Source of the DNA: Amyloporia xantha
Taxonomy: Eukaryota > Basidiomycota > Agaricomycetes > Polyporales > Adustoporiaceae
DNA: 64,000 nucleotides
Direction of reading: 5' to 3'
NCBI GenBank assembly: GCA_036971615.1
Contig: JAYKKR010000009.1
Coordinates: 372,001-436,000, forward strand
Positions 25,101-36,070 of this stretch are shown here, in pieces (position 1 is the stretch's first letter; every line of letters begins with the position of its first letter). The notes beneath the pieces were generated by a model. The model worked only from the letters and a program-made list of their open reading frames with translations. It was not told the DNA's origin and ran no database searches. The position numbers and the translations under genes are program-made.

Positions 25101-26752
25101 ATGTGCGCGTGGCAGTACTGTCAATGGCAAGTACCTCAACTTCCACGCCTCAAAATCACAGGGCAGAGCCATCCATGCTTGCCTCCTCACTTGCTTCAGG
25201 AGTTCAAGTCTGATCCTGATCCGACGCTACCGTACGAAACTTCCTGGTGCGCCTGGCCTGGGCTCGATGGAATGCGCGACGCACTGCTAAAGCAAGGTGT
25301 TGACGCAAGATGGCAAGCATTCTTCCAGACGGACATAACAAACCATCCTCTTATCCCTCCCGACTCTCTGACGGCGAAAGAGTACGCGACGGGCTCCGGG
25401 CAGACCCTCCTTCACCACGCTGCCTCGTTTTGGGACCTGCCACTCGCATACGAATGCGTCCGCCTCGGTGCCAATATCAACGCTCAAAACACTTCGGGTC
25501 TGACACCGCTTATGGCCGCCGTTCGTTCTGTCGCTAGTGCCCGTATTATGGAACTCGAAGGCGCCCAGGCCGGCAGAAATACCGATGGTGCAGTAAGCCG
25601 AAAGAATCGCGCCCTCCGGATCATGAATATGCTCCTGGAGCAGCACGCCGATGTCAATCTCGGAGAATGGTGTGGCATGTCCTGCCTTGGATTAGCGTGG
25701 GCTACTTTGGACTGGTCCACGATGGCTCTTCTCCTTCGATACGGTGCGCGTATGGCGGACAACATCCTTGAACCGTGGCCGCCGTTCCTCCCGTCGTTTC
25801 GCGGCGACGAGGACCTTCGGAGGTTCTTCCAAATGGTCGCCAGTGCTGGCCCTGCATTTCGACCGCCTCGTCCATGCCCCTGCTGGTCCGGAAAACTCCT
25901 TTCGGAGTGTCATGGGGCAGCCAGCCAGCCGTTTCCCCCGGAGTTCCTCTGTCCATGCGGCTCATTCAAAGTCTTCCGGGTTTGCTGTAACCGCCGCGAC
26001 TTCCAAACCACGGAAATCTGGGACGAAGAACGACAGCGTATTATGATCATCAGCCATCACCTCGATAGCCGAGTGTTTATAAAACGTGGCGTGAGGGAGA
26101 ACATTGCACTTTATCTGGATGCCAGTGGTCGACAAGCACCAGCGTCTGAACAGGAACAAGATTCGAGCCACCAATTCTTCCTGGCGCTCGGTGATGCCCT
26201 CACTGCCAAAGGGTTGATTGATCCGGCTTTCTTTCATGCGGTAAAAAAAACTGGGCTCCTACCGTAGTGAGTTGCACCTTCCGATGAAATGACTTGTTCA
26301 TAATTTTCTTCCTTTCAGCTCCTGGGGAAAGCATTATAGCAAACTAGAATGTCAAGGTCGTGCCGATCTGTGGAATGCCACCGTCGATGAATACATTGCG
26401 CTGGGCACAGACTCTCGACCTCGATTGGACATCGAACTCACGTCCAAAATAGGCCTTGATGGCGGCCCACTCTTCAAAAGATGTGAGATGACAGGTTGTG
26501 CCGCGTCTGAGAGTACAGGAATCAAGATGAAGCGCTGCAAAGGATGTGAAAGGGTCAGGCGTGCTCTGAGTTGTCTCTCGTTCGAGTTTTAACGAAACGA
26601 TGTTGATACAGATATACTATTGCAGCAAGGACTGCCAGACAGCGAATTGGAGCACTCACAAGGCAGCGTGCAGAAGCCGTAATCATCACTTCCAAATACT
26701 GCCTTCCCAACGCATCTACGAGCATTATCTACATGTTTATATGTCACAGTAG
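25101..26752 (+). CDS. Ankyrin / double SEC-C / MYND zinc-finger protein
   Basis: Exons 25101-26266, 26319-26553, 26612-26752; 513 residues. Ankyrin-type repeats occupy roughly residues 110-230 (GQTLLHHAASFWDLPLAYEC, GANINAQNTSGLTPLMAAV, LEQHADVNLGEW). Two SEC-C-type zinc motifs follow near 265-305: CPCWSGKLLSECHG and CPCGSFKVFRVCC. The C-terminal MYND finger begins CEMTGC and KRCKGCER and continues after the last intron with YYCSKDCQTANWSTHKAAC, supplying all expected Cys/His ligands. MYND fingers usually bind proline-rich peptides, ankyrins bind proteins, and SEC-C binds zinc, so this is likely an adaptor, not an enzyme. The first in-frame ATG is used; an upstream exon ending near 25060 cannot be excluded. 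Confidence 0.8.
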
Positions 26753-27382
26753 GCCAATCTTTGCACCAATGCTGTGCTTTGATGGTCCCCTATCTGTCTT
26801 CGGAGGTTGCTTTTTGAAATATATCTGGATTTTGAATCTGCTTAGGACACAGGAAGGTCAGCATACTGTAAGAAGCTAGATATAGTGCGCAAGCACGCGC
26901 ATCAGGCCAGATTCAAGAATGAGAGATCACCAAGAGACTGTTCGAAAGCCGTCGCAAGTTGACACAACCAGGGATCGTCTTGAATTGGGGGCGATTCTAG
27001 TTGATGCACTTATCTTATTTTCCGGCTCAAATCTACGTACATAGCAGGTACTAGTTGTCAACACAGCCTGGAGTCGAACGTTGAGCCACTACCTTATTAG
27101 CAGGATGCATGTATGACTGGCAGGACTCGATAGCAATGCAATTTGACAAGAAATGCGGCACAATACAACTGTACAGCAAACACGAAAATGAAAGTAGTAC
27201 ATGATCGACTTTCGACGTCGGATTAATCTGGTATCCTACAACAAGAACCTGCAGAAGCCAACATCTTCACGTATTATAATTATACAACGGTGCGCGAGGG
27301 CGCGTGACGAATACTCGTTTTCCTGTTCGCAAACGAGGACGTGAGGGACTGAAGCCAAGTCCGTTCCACCAGTCCAGTCCAT
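26753..27382. other. Intergenic region, convergent 3' ends
   Basis: This 630-bp AT-rich stretch lies between the 3' ends of the ankyrin/MYND gene (+) and the low-complexity protein gene (-). It presumably holds both 3' untranslated regions. No other feature was seen. Confidence 0.5.
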
Positions 27383-29827
27383 TCATGCATAGACAGGGTT
27401 TTGTGCCCTCCGTCCATCGTCCATACGATCGACGTCCGAACGCCGTCGCTTCCGGCCTTGCATCGTGTATGATTGCGGCATAATAAAGTACTTTTCGATG
27501 GAGGGCTTGCGCGACTTGGGATCAAGGTGGTACGGCGGTCGGAGAGGTTGCGCTTGCGGCTGCTCGGCTGAATTGGGCGCGTTATTATTATTCGATGGGC
27601 TGGTGGGATTGGAATGAACGAGGGCGTCGATGGACATGGCGGCGCCGCTGCCCCTGCGCTCTCGCTGTCCGATGATCCATGTAGCCTTTTTGTACTGGCG
27701 TAGAGACTGATCAGGTAAGACAGAACGTTCACTGGGAGGCACTCACAGTTTCCAGTTCAGGCTTGCCCCGCCACCTTGCGATAGCTTCGCAGAAGCGGAC
27801 CGCAGCACGCTCTACTGCCTCGGCAGGGAACTGCCATTGGAGGTCCTCCATATGCGTCGCGAGATCAGGCGTAGATGGGGGAACGTCGTAAAACTGCAGT
27901 GTTCCCGTAAGCACATCAATACAGGCGCACATACGAATCGATGAGGACGACTGACCCGTTGCAGACGCTCCATCATCTCAATCTCGTACTCAAGCTCGGC
28001 ACCCTCTCTGCGGTGATGATGCATCCCGTTCGCCGCGCCCAGCGAGTCCCTCAATGAGGGGAACAACACTCTCGTTGCATCTTCCAGCTCCGGCAGGTCA
28101 TCCGGATTGAACTGCTTGAACTCATCTTCCTCTTCCTCTCCATCAACGTCCGCGTCCGCATCACCCCCGGAAGTCTGCCCATTCTCTCTGTCTCGCTCGC
28201 TCCTGTCCGCTGTATGTCGAGGTGTGGAATGTATACCCAAACCCACTCCCAATAATACCTCCAGTGGCTCGACTCCCCTCCAGCCAGCAGTCATATACCC
28301 CTCACACACTGCACGCGTCAGCAGCCCTGCCAGAAGAAAGTACCATTCGCGCGACGGCCGCAGCGCGTAATAGAACAAGCCCGCGTCAGCCAAATTTCGA
28401 TGTGTCAACGTCCGTGGACTCGTCTGCGGCGACATGGGCGCACGGTGCGCATGGGAAGTCGACGGCCCTGCAGCCGAAGGTGAAGTGCCCGACTGCGCTC
28501 CATCATCGTCCCGACGAGCGTCCCCACCGTCCACTGACGCGCGGTCCTCCGTCGCCTCTCGCCCCAGTTCCATCGCCACCAGCGCACTGAGACGCATGAA
28601 CCTCACGATGAGCTCCGACAGCTTCGTGCTGCACATCTCCGGGCTGCCGTTCTCGCGCGACGGCGGCAGCGCGTCTGATGGCCGGCGCAATACGGTTCCC
28701 CGCAGTCCTGGACGCGCGAGCCCCGACCCAATCCCACTACCATCTTGCCAACCCGTCACGCCGCCGATGAGCGGGCTGCCACTTGAGTTTCCCCCGGCGG
28801 GGAGGTCGCCTGGGCTGCTTCCTGTCGTGGATCCGGCCCGGCCGGGCACACTGCGACCCCGTGTCTGTGTACCTCGGGCTGGGGGATGTGCTTTGGCTTC
28901 CACGCAGATCTCGCAGCCCATGTGAAGATGCCTGGGACAACGTAAAGAAGGGGGAGAATTTTGTGTGTCGGGGTCGGCGCCGATCTCGTAAAGCGAGCGG
29001 ATGTATTGGTTCGGATAGGGCCGACGATGTGAGGAGGACTGAGGGTTGGAAGATGAGGACGCGAGGCCGGAAGAAATAGCTGCCAAGGGTGCTACAGGAG
29101 ACGGAAGGGTGCCCGAGGAATTCACCGGGGGAGGGCGAGGGATCGGCGCTCGGCGAGAGAAAAGATCATTGACGACGGTAGCTAATGCCAGACGAAGGCG
29201 GACGCCGTTCGGAAGGACATGTTGTCGCTGGACGTTCTGCGGGCGGAGTTGAGGGGAGGTGGGTAGATCGACGAGGTCGTCTGGGTGGATGGGCGGTACT
29301 TCAGGGGGTTGGTCGAGCATGGAAGTAGCCACCTTCTCGACGCTCTCTGCTCGTTGTCGCAGTGCTCGTGCAAGGGTGAGGTCCTGCATGTCCAACCGCT
29401 CGTCCTCTGCGTCGCCATGCGTGTGCCCTGGTCCGCCTGCCCGGGCAGTCAACGACGAGACGTCTTCCCCGTCACTGTAGACCTCCTCGTCTTCCTCATA
29501 GTTCTCCGGACGTTCTCGGTGGATGTGGTTATGCGAAGCTGCGCCGCCCGTGCGGTCTGTCATGCCCAGCTCCGCGCGGGCCTGCGCAAACCGTGTTCGA
29601 GCGTGGACCCATAGGAGATGGTCTATGATCAGCGTCCGCGTGGATTTTTCCCGAGGTGGTATCGAGTGTAGATGGTGAGCGTGCTTGTGCGCTGGTGCCT
29701 TGAAAGGGGTGGGGGCGCCTCCGCTGGACCCGCTGGGGATGGCTGCGCGGTGCATGACGGGGGAAGAAGAGGGGTCTCGCTGGTAGTTCTGGTCATTCTG
29801 AGACACATTATAACCGAGATGAGACAT
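27383..29827 (-). CDS. Conserved fungal low-complexity protein of unknown function
   Basis: Minus-strand exons 29827-27956, 27893-27747, 27706-27383; 780 residues. The protein mixes disordered Ser/Pro/Gly-rich segments with ordered blocks: LIIDHLLWVHARTRFAQARA near residue 60, GVRLRLALATVVNDLFSRR near 215, TKLSELIVRFMRLSALVAME and GLFYYALRPSREWYFLLAGL in the second half, and THMEDLQWQFPAEAVERAA in exon 2. The C-terminus is basic (GRKRRRSDVDR), a possible nuclear localisation signal. Acidic runs occur before the first intron. I do not recognise a named domain. The ordered blocks separated by linkers suggest a helical scaffold found in related fungi. An upstream GTG-begun frame exists, but the first ATG at 29827 is the natural start. 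Confidence 0.7.
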
Positions 29828-30656
29828 GCTAAATGGCGATGTTGCGGCGGACCGCAGGAGGGCGAGAAGGGAGAGCACGTTCGACGCCGGACGGGCCTAG
29901 GCGGACGAGGCGCGTCTGCGGGGACAGGCTTCGGGTTCGCGTCGTCACATGCCCCACGCGTCTCCTTTCTCAGCTCACGCTCCCGATGATTCATGAATGT
30001 CGTTAGGCTTGTGTATTACGGACATACAATACAGCGAGGGTGCGAGAACTAGGACTGGTGCAGCACGAGGCAGATGTAAACCAGAAGTAGGAAAGAAAAG
30101 AATAACCAAAAAACAAATGAACGGAAGACCCACGACGGGCAGAGACAATAACATAACAGCGCATCAACAAGGTGCGAACGGAGACAAGAAATCCGAACGA
30201 AACAGCACGGAAGGGATGCCAACATGTCACCAGCGAAGGATTACTATGGACATGGTAAAGGAAGGAGTGGAAAGGGGACTCATTTTAGCGAGATCAAGTC
30301 AGATGAGAAGCAAGGAAAAGAGACAAGTGAATGTGAAACGACACAACAAAACAATACCATCAGCTACAAAGAGAGCGTCCAGACAACGTGGGCCAGTACT
30401 GAGATAAATATGCCCGAGCAGAGACTGGCGGGTTCGTAAGTCATTATACGGCGTGCGTGCAGGGGGACGGAAGGATAAATATGAGGGCGCCGTGTTGTGC
30501 ACGGAGTCAGCAGTTGATGCTACAGCGGGATTTGGCCAGCGGTCAGTCGTACACGAACAATGCTTCCGCGAGGGGGAGGGGACAACGAATACAGGTGAGG
30601 AAACGCATCGACTATTCACAGCGAGGGGGGACCGCGTGTCGCCCGCTCACCTCACC
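29828..30656. other. Intergenic region upstream of the low-complexity protein gene
   Basis: This 830-bp stretch contains the promoter of the gene ending at 27383 and the 3' untranslated region of the Ser/Pro-rich gene at 30657. A purine-rich tract runs from about 30060 to 30340. No gene is supported. Confidence 0.45.
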
Positions 30657-32875
30657 TCAACTCTTCACGAGGTCGATCCCCGCCCCCAGACCGCTTTTGG
30701 AACCGGTAGAACCACCATTCACACCACGGCCATGGTGCTCCTCGAACAGCCGCCTGCCAATATCCGCATGCGTCGAGGACAGTCTGGACGGGGGCCCGGC
30801 CGCAGCAGCAGGAGACGGCGAGACATTGATGAAGTCGCTGAGATTGAAGGTGTTGCCAGGCGTGGGCGGCGCGTCTCCGGGCTTTTTCGCGTCGCGCGTC
30901 TGGGCGGGTGGCATAGGCGCAGCATGCGGCCGTTCGGCGGAATTTGAGCGGGACGATTCGTGCGAGCGCTCCGTCCGCACAGGTGACGGCGGCGCTGGCA
31001 GCAGCTGCGCAGGGCTGGCGTCTGTCGGCGTCGGTGGCGTGATGGTAGGTTCCATTGGGGTGTCCAGGCGGGCACCTTCAGCAGCGTCAGAGACGACATG
31101 TGGGGCATTCGCAGACGAACGCGATGCGGTGCGACTCGCAACATGCTTGTTGTAAATGTGAGGAAAACTGCCACCGGGTGCGAAGTCGCTCGAGGCCGCA
31201 GAAACGGTCGATGCGAAACTACCAGTATTCTCTCGCCGAAGCGCCCTGCTGGTGGCGCCCGCGGGGTCATCACCGCCATGTGTCGGAAACAGGACGCGTC
31301 CTTTGAGAGCTGAACCCCCGCCAAGAGCACGGAAGGCTGCCATGTCCTTTGTGTCCCTGTCTCTGGTCGACGTGGCGCGCACCGGGGACGGCGAAGTTGC
31401 CAGAAAAAGCAGGGAGTCCGCCGCTTCAGTGTCGCTCGGCGGGTGGGGCGTGCCGGACTCGCCAGCAGGATATATACTACGTCTGCGTCCCTTTGGCGTA
31501 CCCTTGCCCTCCGTCCGCATACTGCTGGGCTGTGTGAAGTTCTGCCGGAAGCTCGCCTCGACAGGGGACATCGGGCGCGGCGTGGTTGGGCGCGGGCGGG
31601 ACATATTGAATGACGCCTCGGATGACAGAGTCGACGTGCCCGCCGTAAGTGTCCGTGCCGAGCTCTGCGCGAAATGTGCATATGATTGTGCCGACCCGGC
31701 GTCCGATCCGCCGGATACACTCGACCGTGGCGAAGACGCGCTGAGCGAAATCGACGGCCGCGACGACAATAGGAGCGACGTCAGCGTTGCCGCAGCCCTC
31801 ATGTCAATGTCTACATCTGCGGCGCTCTCTTCAGAGTCTTGAACCGCCTGTTTCCCCTTTCCCTTTGCGCCATCCTTGCTTTTGCGGCCTTTGGATTTCG
31901 CCGCAGCTCCATCTGTTGTGCGCGGCGATTTAGCCACTTTACGCTGAGGGAGAATTGCTTCTCGGTTTGGTGGGGGCTGGAACAGGCGGATCCTCTGGAT
32001 TGTGAATGGTCCGCGCGCGCTTCGACGGTGGCGGCGCTAGTATCGACGAAAAGAGGCTCTGCGCAGCTGACGCGGTCACAGGGGGAGGTGGTGCCATCGG
32101 TCCTTTGCGCGAGGCAGTTCTTGTCGAGCCGCCAGGAGTCATAGCGCTATTGCCTTGAGTGGCGGGGTTGTTGTAATAATTCCCTGGTTTGTTGGCGCGA
32201 AACTGGCTTTGCGGGTCATTCTCGAGGTCCCGGAGTGTAGTGTTGGACAGATTATGCATCGCTTTGAAGGTCGCATAGGAAAGACGCGTCCGCAGACCGC
32301 GTGTCAGCTGCGGGAGGCGAATAGTTAGACATCGGTCAAAACCATAATTTTACATAATGTCAGGATATCAAGAAGTAGAAGGGTGGTTATTATCCTAATA
32401 GTGTGCGCGAGAGTGCCAACTGGCTGGGGGATCACGTTGGGCAACAATAGACGCGATCCGCCGTGAAAAACGCGGTGTGGATATTTTCTAGGGGGTACTG
32501 GATGCCCCACTCAAAAACATCCGTAAAAGAGTAAAAAATCGAGTAAAATGCGACCACAATTAATAGGGAGGGTAATATATTCAAAAGTGCCGCATAGAGG
32601 GTCACCCGTCCAAAGGTTTTCTTGCACGCATGAGGAGAAGGCGACATGAACCGCGCCTTTCGGTCCCCAACGCCGTCCCTGATCCACGAGTAATCTGCAC
32701 ATACCTTGGCGAGTTCTGCTCTTGCGAGGAATTTCTGGACGGCCCTGTCCCTCTCTTCCTTATCGTCTGGGCTATTGGCATTCGGCGCGGTGGAGGACGC
32801 CGCGGTTGTGGTGTGTGGTTGCATATGCCTAAGCTGAGGCGAGGGCGTCGTCCCCGATGACGATGGGGTCGCCAT
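30657..32875 (-). CDS. Ser/Pro-rich protein, possible Whi5/Nrm1-like repressor (frameshift)
   Basis: Minus-strand exons 32875-32705 and 32307-30657; about 606 residues after removing one base. The short first exon ends in RAELAK and joins LTRGLRTRLSYATFKAMH, a small basic/aromatic helix resembling the conserved core of fungal Whi5/Nrm1 proteins. The rest is disordered and dense in SP and TP sites, including GTPKGRRR, a good CDK consensus. Near the C-terminus lies NLSDFINVSPSP. Whi5/Nrm1 proteins bind and repress SBF/MBF at G1/S and are released by CDK phosphorylation, which fits, but the identification is tentative. The frame shifts at a G5 run, 31972-31976; removing one base joins the two halves (PVPAPPNREAILPQRKVAKS) and makes exon 2 exactly 550 codons including the stop. 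The single intron is unusually long, 397 nt. Confidence 0.6.
31972..31976 (-). other. Apparent 1-nt insertion in a homopolymer (Whi5-like gene)
   Basis: A five-base G run on the plus strand sits exactly where two well-formed reading frames meet. Exon 2 is 1651 nt, one more than a multiple of three. No intron of plausible length joins the frames; the only GT-AG pair nearby is 40 nt. One surplus base explains the break. Confidence 0.7.
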
Positions 32876-35280
32876 GGGTGGCTCGACGCGTGTTATTGTC
32901 AGAGCTAGATGGTCCTTCGACGTCGATAGAGGGAAAGCTACAAGAGGATGTCGAGCGCGTTACTCGTCGGAGACGTGTGTGAGAGGAGACGCGGGTGCAC
33001 CGCGGCGGACTCGGATGTGAGCGCGTCGCGTTCGTGCCGGCGTCTGCCGGAATATTACGTAATGTTTTTCGCTTAGCGCGTGGTACCACGCGATCGATGC
33101 GAGTGGCTTGATCTCCTCGACACGTTCATTTGTCTCCCGACCCAAGCCGCCCTCGACGTGACTCAGCTCTACAGTCACACACAGCGACATCCTAACTGCT
33201 TTCACCCATCCAACCCGCCCTCCAAACCGCGCAACGGCAGCGCAGACGCGTCGGCGCATGTGCGGCGCAATCCGGAAATAAGTTTCGGATCATGGATTTG
33301 GCTGCCATCCACAGAACTTTCCCCTCCTGGAACACTGATTATGCAGCCCACACGGGAGCAAACCTTTCGCGGACGTCCCAGGAACCGATCACATGTCCGC
33401 CGGCCACCTTTTACTGACCCACCCTTCGTCATACAGACCCACACGCGGTCACGCTCGCACACAGCTCGAACGTTCCAGGACCGCGTCTGCAGAGACACGG
33501 GAGCCAGCTCGCGAACATCTGACAATGGGATTCTTGTTCAGTGGTCACATCACATCCATACCGCCCGGCTGTGCGAGTGATGCTCATTTTAGGCCGCAAA
33601 ATTGCCCATACCTGCAACATGCGGACCGAGACGCGACTCAGAACAGTTGCCGAGTCGGTATATCATTCCACTCTCCTAAATCCTCTCCGACCGGAGGAAC
33701 AGGCTCAATAATCGCCCAAACAGTAGGTGACTTACTGCGAACGGATCGAATCCGAACGATGAGCATCAGCGTCCTCACAGCCTATTTGGCATTAGCCTTC
33801 CCGCTCTCACATCTTGTTCCGAATAGCAAACGCCAGCATGTGCGGAATTCTGCGCAGCCGACACTTGACCGGCACGCGCTCCTTTTGACCTTAGCGACAT
33901 CGCGTTGATCGCGTTAGATCCAATTCGGTCTTACTTCCTCCGCACTCCTTTTGTCCTGGTGATATCGACTGCCGTGCAACTAACGCGCCTGTTTGACGCG
34001 TCTCATACTCACCACACATAGCCTCTGTTACTGGACATGCCCTTCGACTGGTCAACGCGTAGCCAATTCATGGTTCATGGGTAGAACGACGATCATTTGG
34101 ATACAACTTCGTTTGTACGTCAAGTTCAACTGATTACGGCCGAAAATCTATGTCACGCATGAACAATAGGTTCATCTCCACCCTGCGCTGATCCCTTCAC
34201 TTACAGACGCCGGACGGAGGCTATTGCGGGTTATAGCCTCTCGCGACTAGGGAGTTGTGAACTTGACGAGCGTGTCGCGAGCGGGTTTGGCTCAATCCGA
34301 ACCTGTGTATTGTTCGTGCTCGGCTACGACGTCAACGTCATTGACGCGTGGCAGTAGCCAAGCAGGAGAAGTCCTATTGTGCCACACTTCTTCGCCAGAA
34401 AATTGAAATGCACATATCGCGTGGTATTGTTTCACCACTGCAACGCGTGTGCGCCCTGCAGGGAATACCGCCTCGTGTGCACAGTTTCTAAGCACGTGAC
34501 CGCGTTTGACTCAACAATGCATATCGATCCTCAAGTTATGCATTGCTTTGTTTTGGGCTGCGTCCCTCTGGTGACAACGTGTTCATCATCGGGTCCGAAG
34601 TGGCACACAGCTCGCTGCCCTGTCCTTGTCTCAGGAAATACCACAATGGCGGTGAAGCTGTCTTCGGAAGCTGTTCTTCGCTGGAGTTTGCCGCTTCAAA
34701 TGACAGAGTAGCTGTTGCAAGACGCCTTCGCCTTCCATTCCCCGGAGTGTTCCTGCATGTGGCCCGGTCAATTGGTATCATCCTAACGTTATGTGCTAAT
34801 CCTGTAGAGATCGCTCACTCGTGTGTCTCGTCGATGGCTTTGTTTGGTATAATGTTCCTTTCTGCGCGTATCAACCTTCATACTTCCCTACCAGATATAC
34901 GTGCTGGCTGAGATCCACCGGGAGCATTACTCTGGCATATCAGCGCTCGAAGTCTGTATGAGCGGTCTTCCCGCCTTCTGTGTGGACTAGAAGATCTAGA
35001 ATGACAGCGCCGGTCGCTCCAGAAATATAGGAATGCATGCATCGGTGCGGGGAACGTATCAAACGCCCTTCTCAAACTATGTTTGCCCTAGATCTGTTTG
35101 ATTCGAGACGGGTCGTCTGCTCGTCGCCATTGACCAGAGTCGTCGAATCCAGATGCACCCCTGGTCAGTCTCTTAATCATGTCCTGTCTTGACAGTTCAG
35201 ATAGAGTCCCACTATTCTGGGCCGCCACGTACAACGCGCATTCTCCACAGCGGGTCTTCGTGCGTAAATTGAATAGCTGC
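32876..35280. other. Intergenic region before the F-box array
   Basis: This 2.4 kb region lies between the conserved block and the duplicated right block. Frames up to 171 residues exist on the plus strand (33080-33908), but their composition (Pro/Arg/Thr/Ser/His) and lack of domains argue against coding. The first 200 bases hold the promoter of the Whi5-like gene. Confidence 0.4.
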
Positions 35281-35300
35281 GGAACCTTATAACAATGCCT
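35281..35300 (+). promoter_or_regulatory. TATA-like promoter element of the small membrane-protein gene
   Basis: The string CTGCGGAACCTTATAAC is repeated almost unchanged at 41866-41881 and 46942-46958, always about 150-250 bp before the intron donor that precedes the membrane-protein frame. Conservation of TTATA in all three copies suggests a core promoter. Confidence 0.4.
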
Positions 35301-35533
35301 GTGGATGACAGCATCACGAACTTGAACGCCTGGATCATTTTCTACCATATATTGTCTGTGAAGAAAAGCACCTGCGGAGCACGTCTTCGGAGCACATCAG
35401 GCCTCCACGTATTAAGGCGTGTTCTTTTTCCAACAGCACACGCCCTCTTGCCGTCTACGCAAGATCCTAGCAGCCGGTGAGTCTGTCCATTGGCGAAGGG
35501 TGTGGATCTCACTCTCTGATGCATGGTCAGATC

Positions 35534-36070
35534 ATGGTATTCCCCTTCATCATTGGTGCGATCGCGGGTGCTTTGACTTTTGCCAACATCGACCATGACC
35601 ATCATGTGGATGTGGACGTCAATGGCGAAGCGATGGTCGCTCGGCTGATCGAGCAGCTCAACCTCAAACAGCGTCTGGACGACATGCAGAACAAACACGA
35701 GGCGACCATGGACGGCGTGGCGGCCAACATGGCCCAGATGACCGCGACCGTCGAGAAGAATTTCACCATACTGACTCTCGATGTCCACGATGCGCTCCTC
35801 TACTTCAGGGTCTTCATGGCGGTCGTGAGCGTCTACTTTGCCACCAAGACGGTGGTAGACATCTTGCGATGGGTCCGGGGTCGGCATGACGATGGCAAGT
35901 TCTTCATAGTGTCGCCTATGGAAGTCAGATCCATTGGCGATGGTACTACAGGGGTACGGCGGTTGGTATGTCCTCCCTCACCAGTCGCCAGCCTGGTCCC
36001 ATTCCTGACTCCTGTATTGTAGCCGAGAAATGTGGTCGTGTCCCTCCAGAGAGGACAGAACGCCGAGTAG
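35534..36070 (+). CDS. Small coiled-coil membrane protein, intact copy
   Basis: Coding exons 35534-35965 and 36023-36070; 159 residues. An N-terminal hydrophobic segment (VFPFIIGAIAGALTFA) is followed by a His/Asp patch, an amphipathic coiled coil (LIEQLNLKQRLDDMQNKHEA, about residues 35-75) and a second hydrophobic segment (YFRVFMAVVSVYFATKTVV). The soluble tail ends after the intron with RNVVVSLQRGQNAE. Just upstream, GTGAGT at 35477 and CAG at 35528-35530 frame an intron that is also present in the two other copies, so the mRNA has a spliced leader exon. In-frame ATGs at 35519 and earlier are less likely starts, as the copies begin at this ATG. It is probably an integral membrane protein with an oligomerising stem; function unknown. 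It is co-duplicated with the F-box genes. Confidence 0.55.

Noticed and set aside
30719..31720. A 333-codon minus-strand frame overlapping the Whi5-like gene
   Set aside because: Arg/His/Pro-rich shadow in another frame of exon 2; the annotated frame has the sensible SP/TP-rich composition.
33080..33908. Two overlapping plus frames of 166 and 171 codons
   Set aside because: Different frames of the same DNA, both Pro/Arg/Thr/Ser/His-rich, no domain; more likely noncoding upstream DNA.
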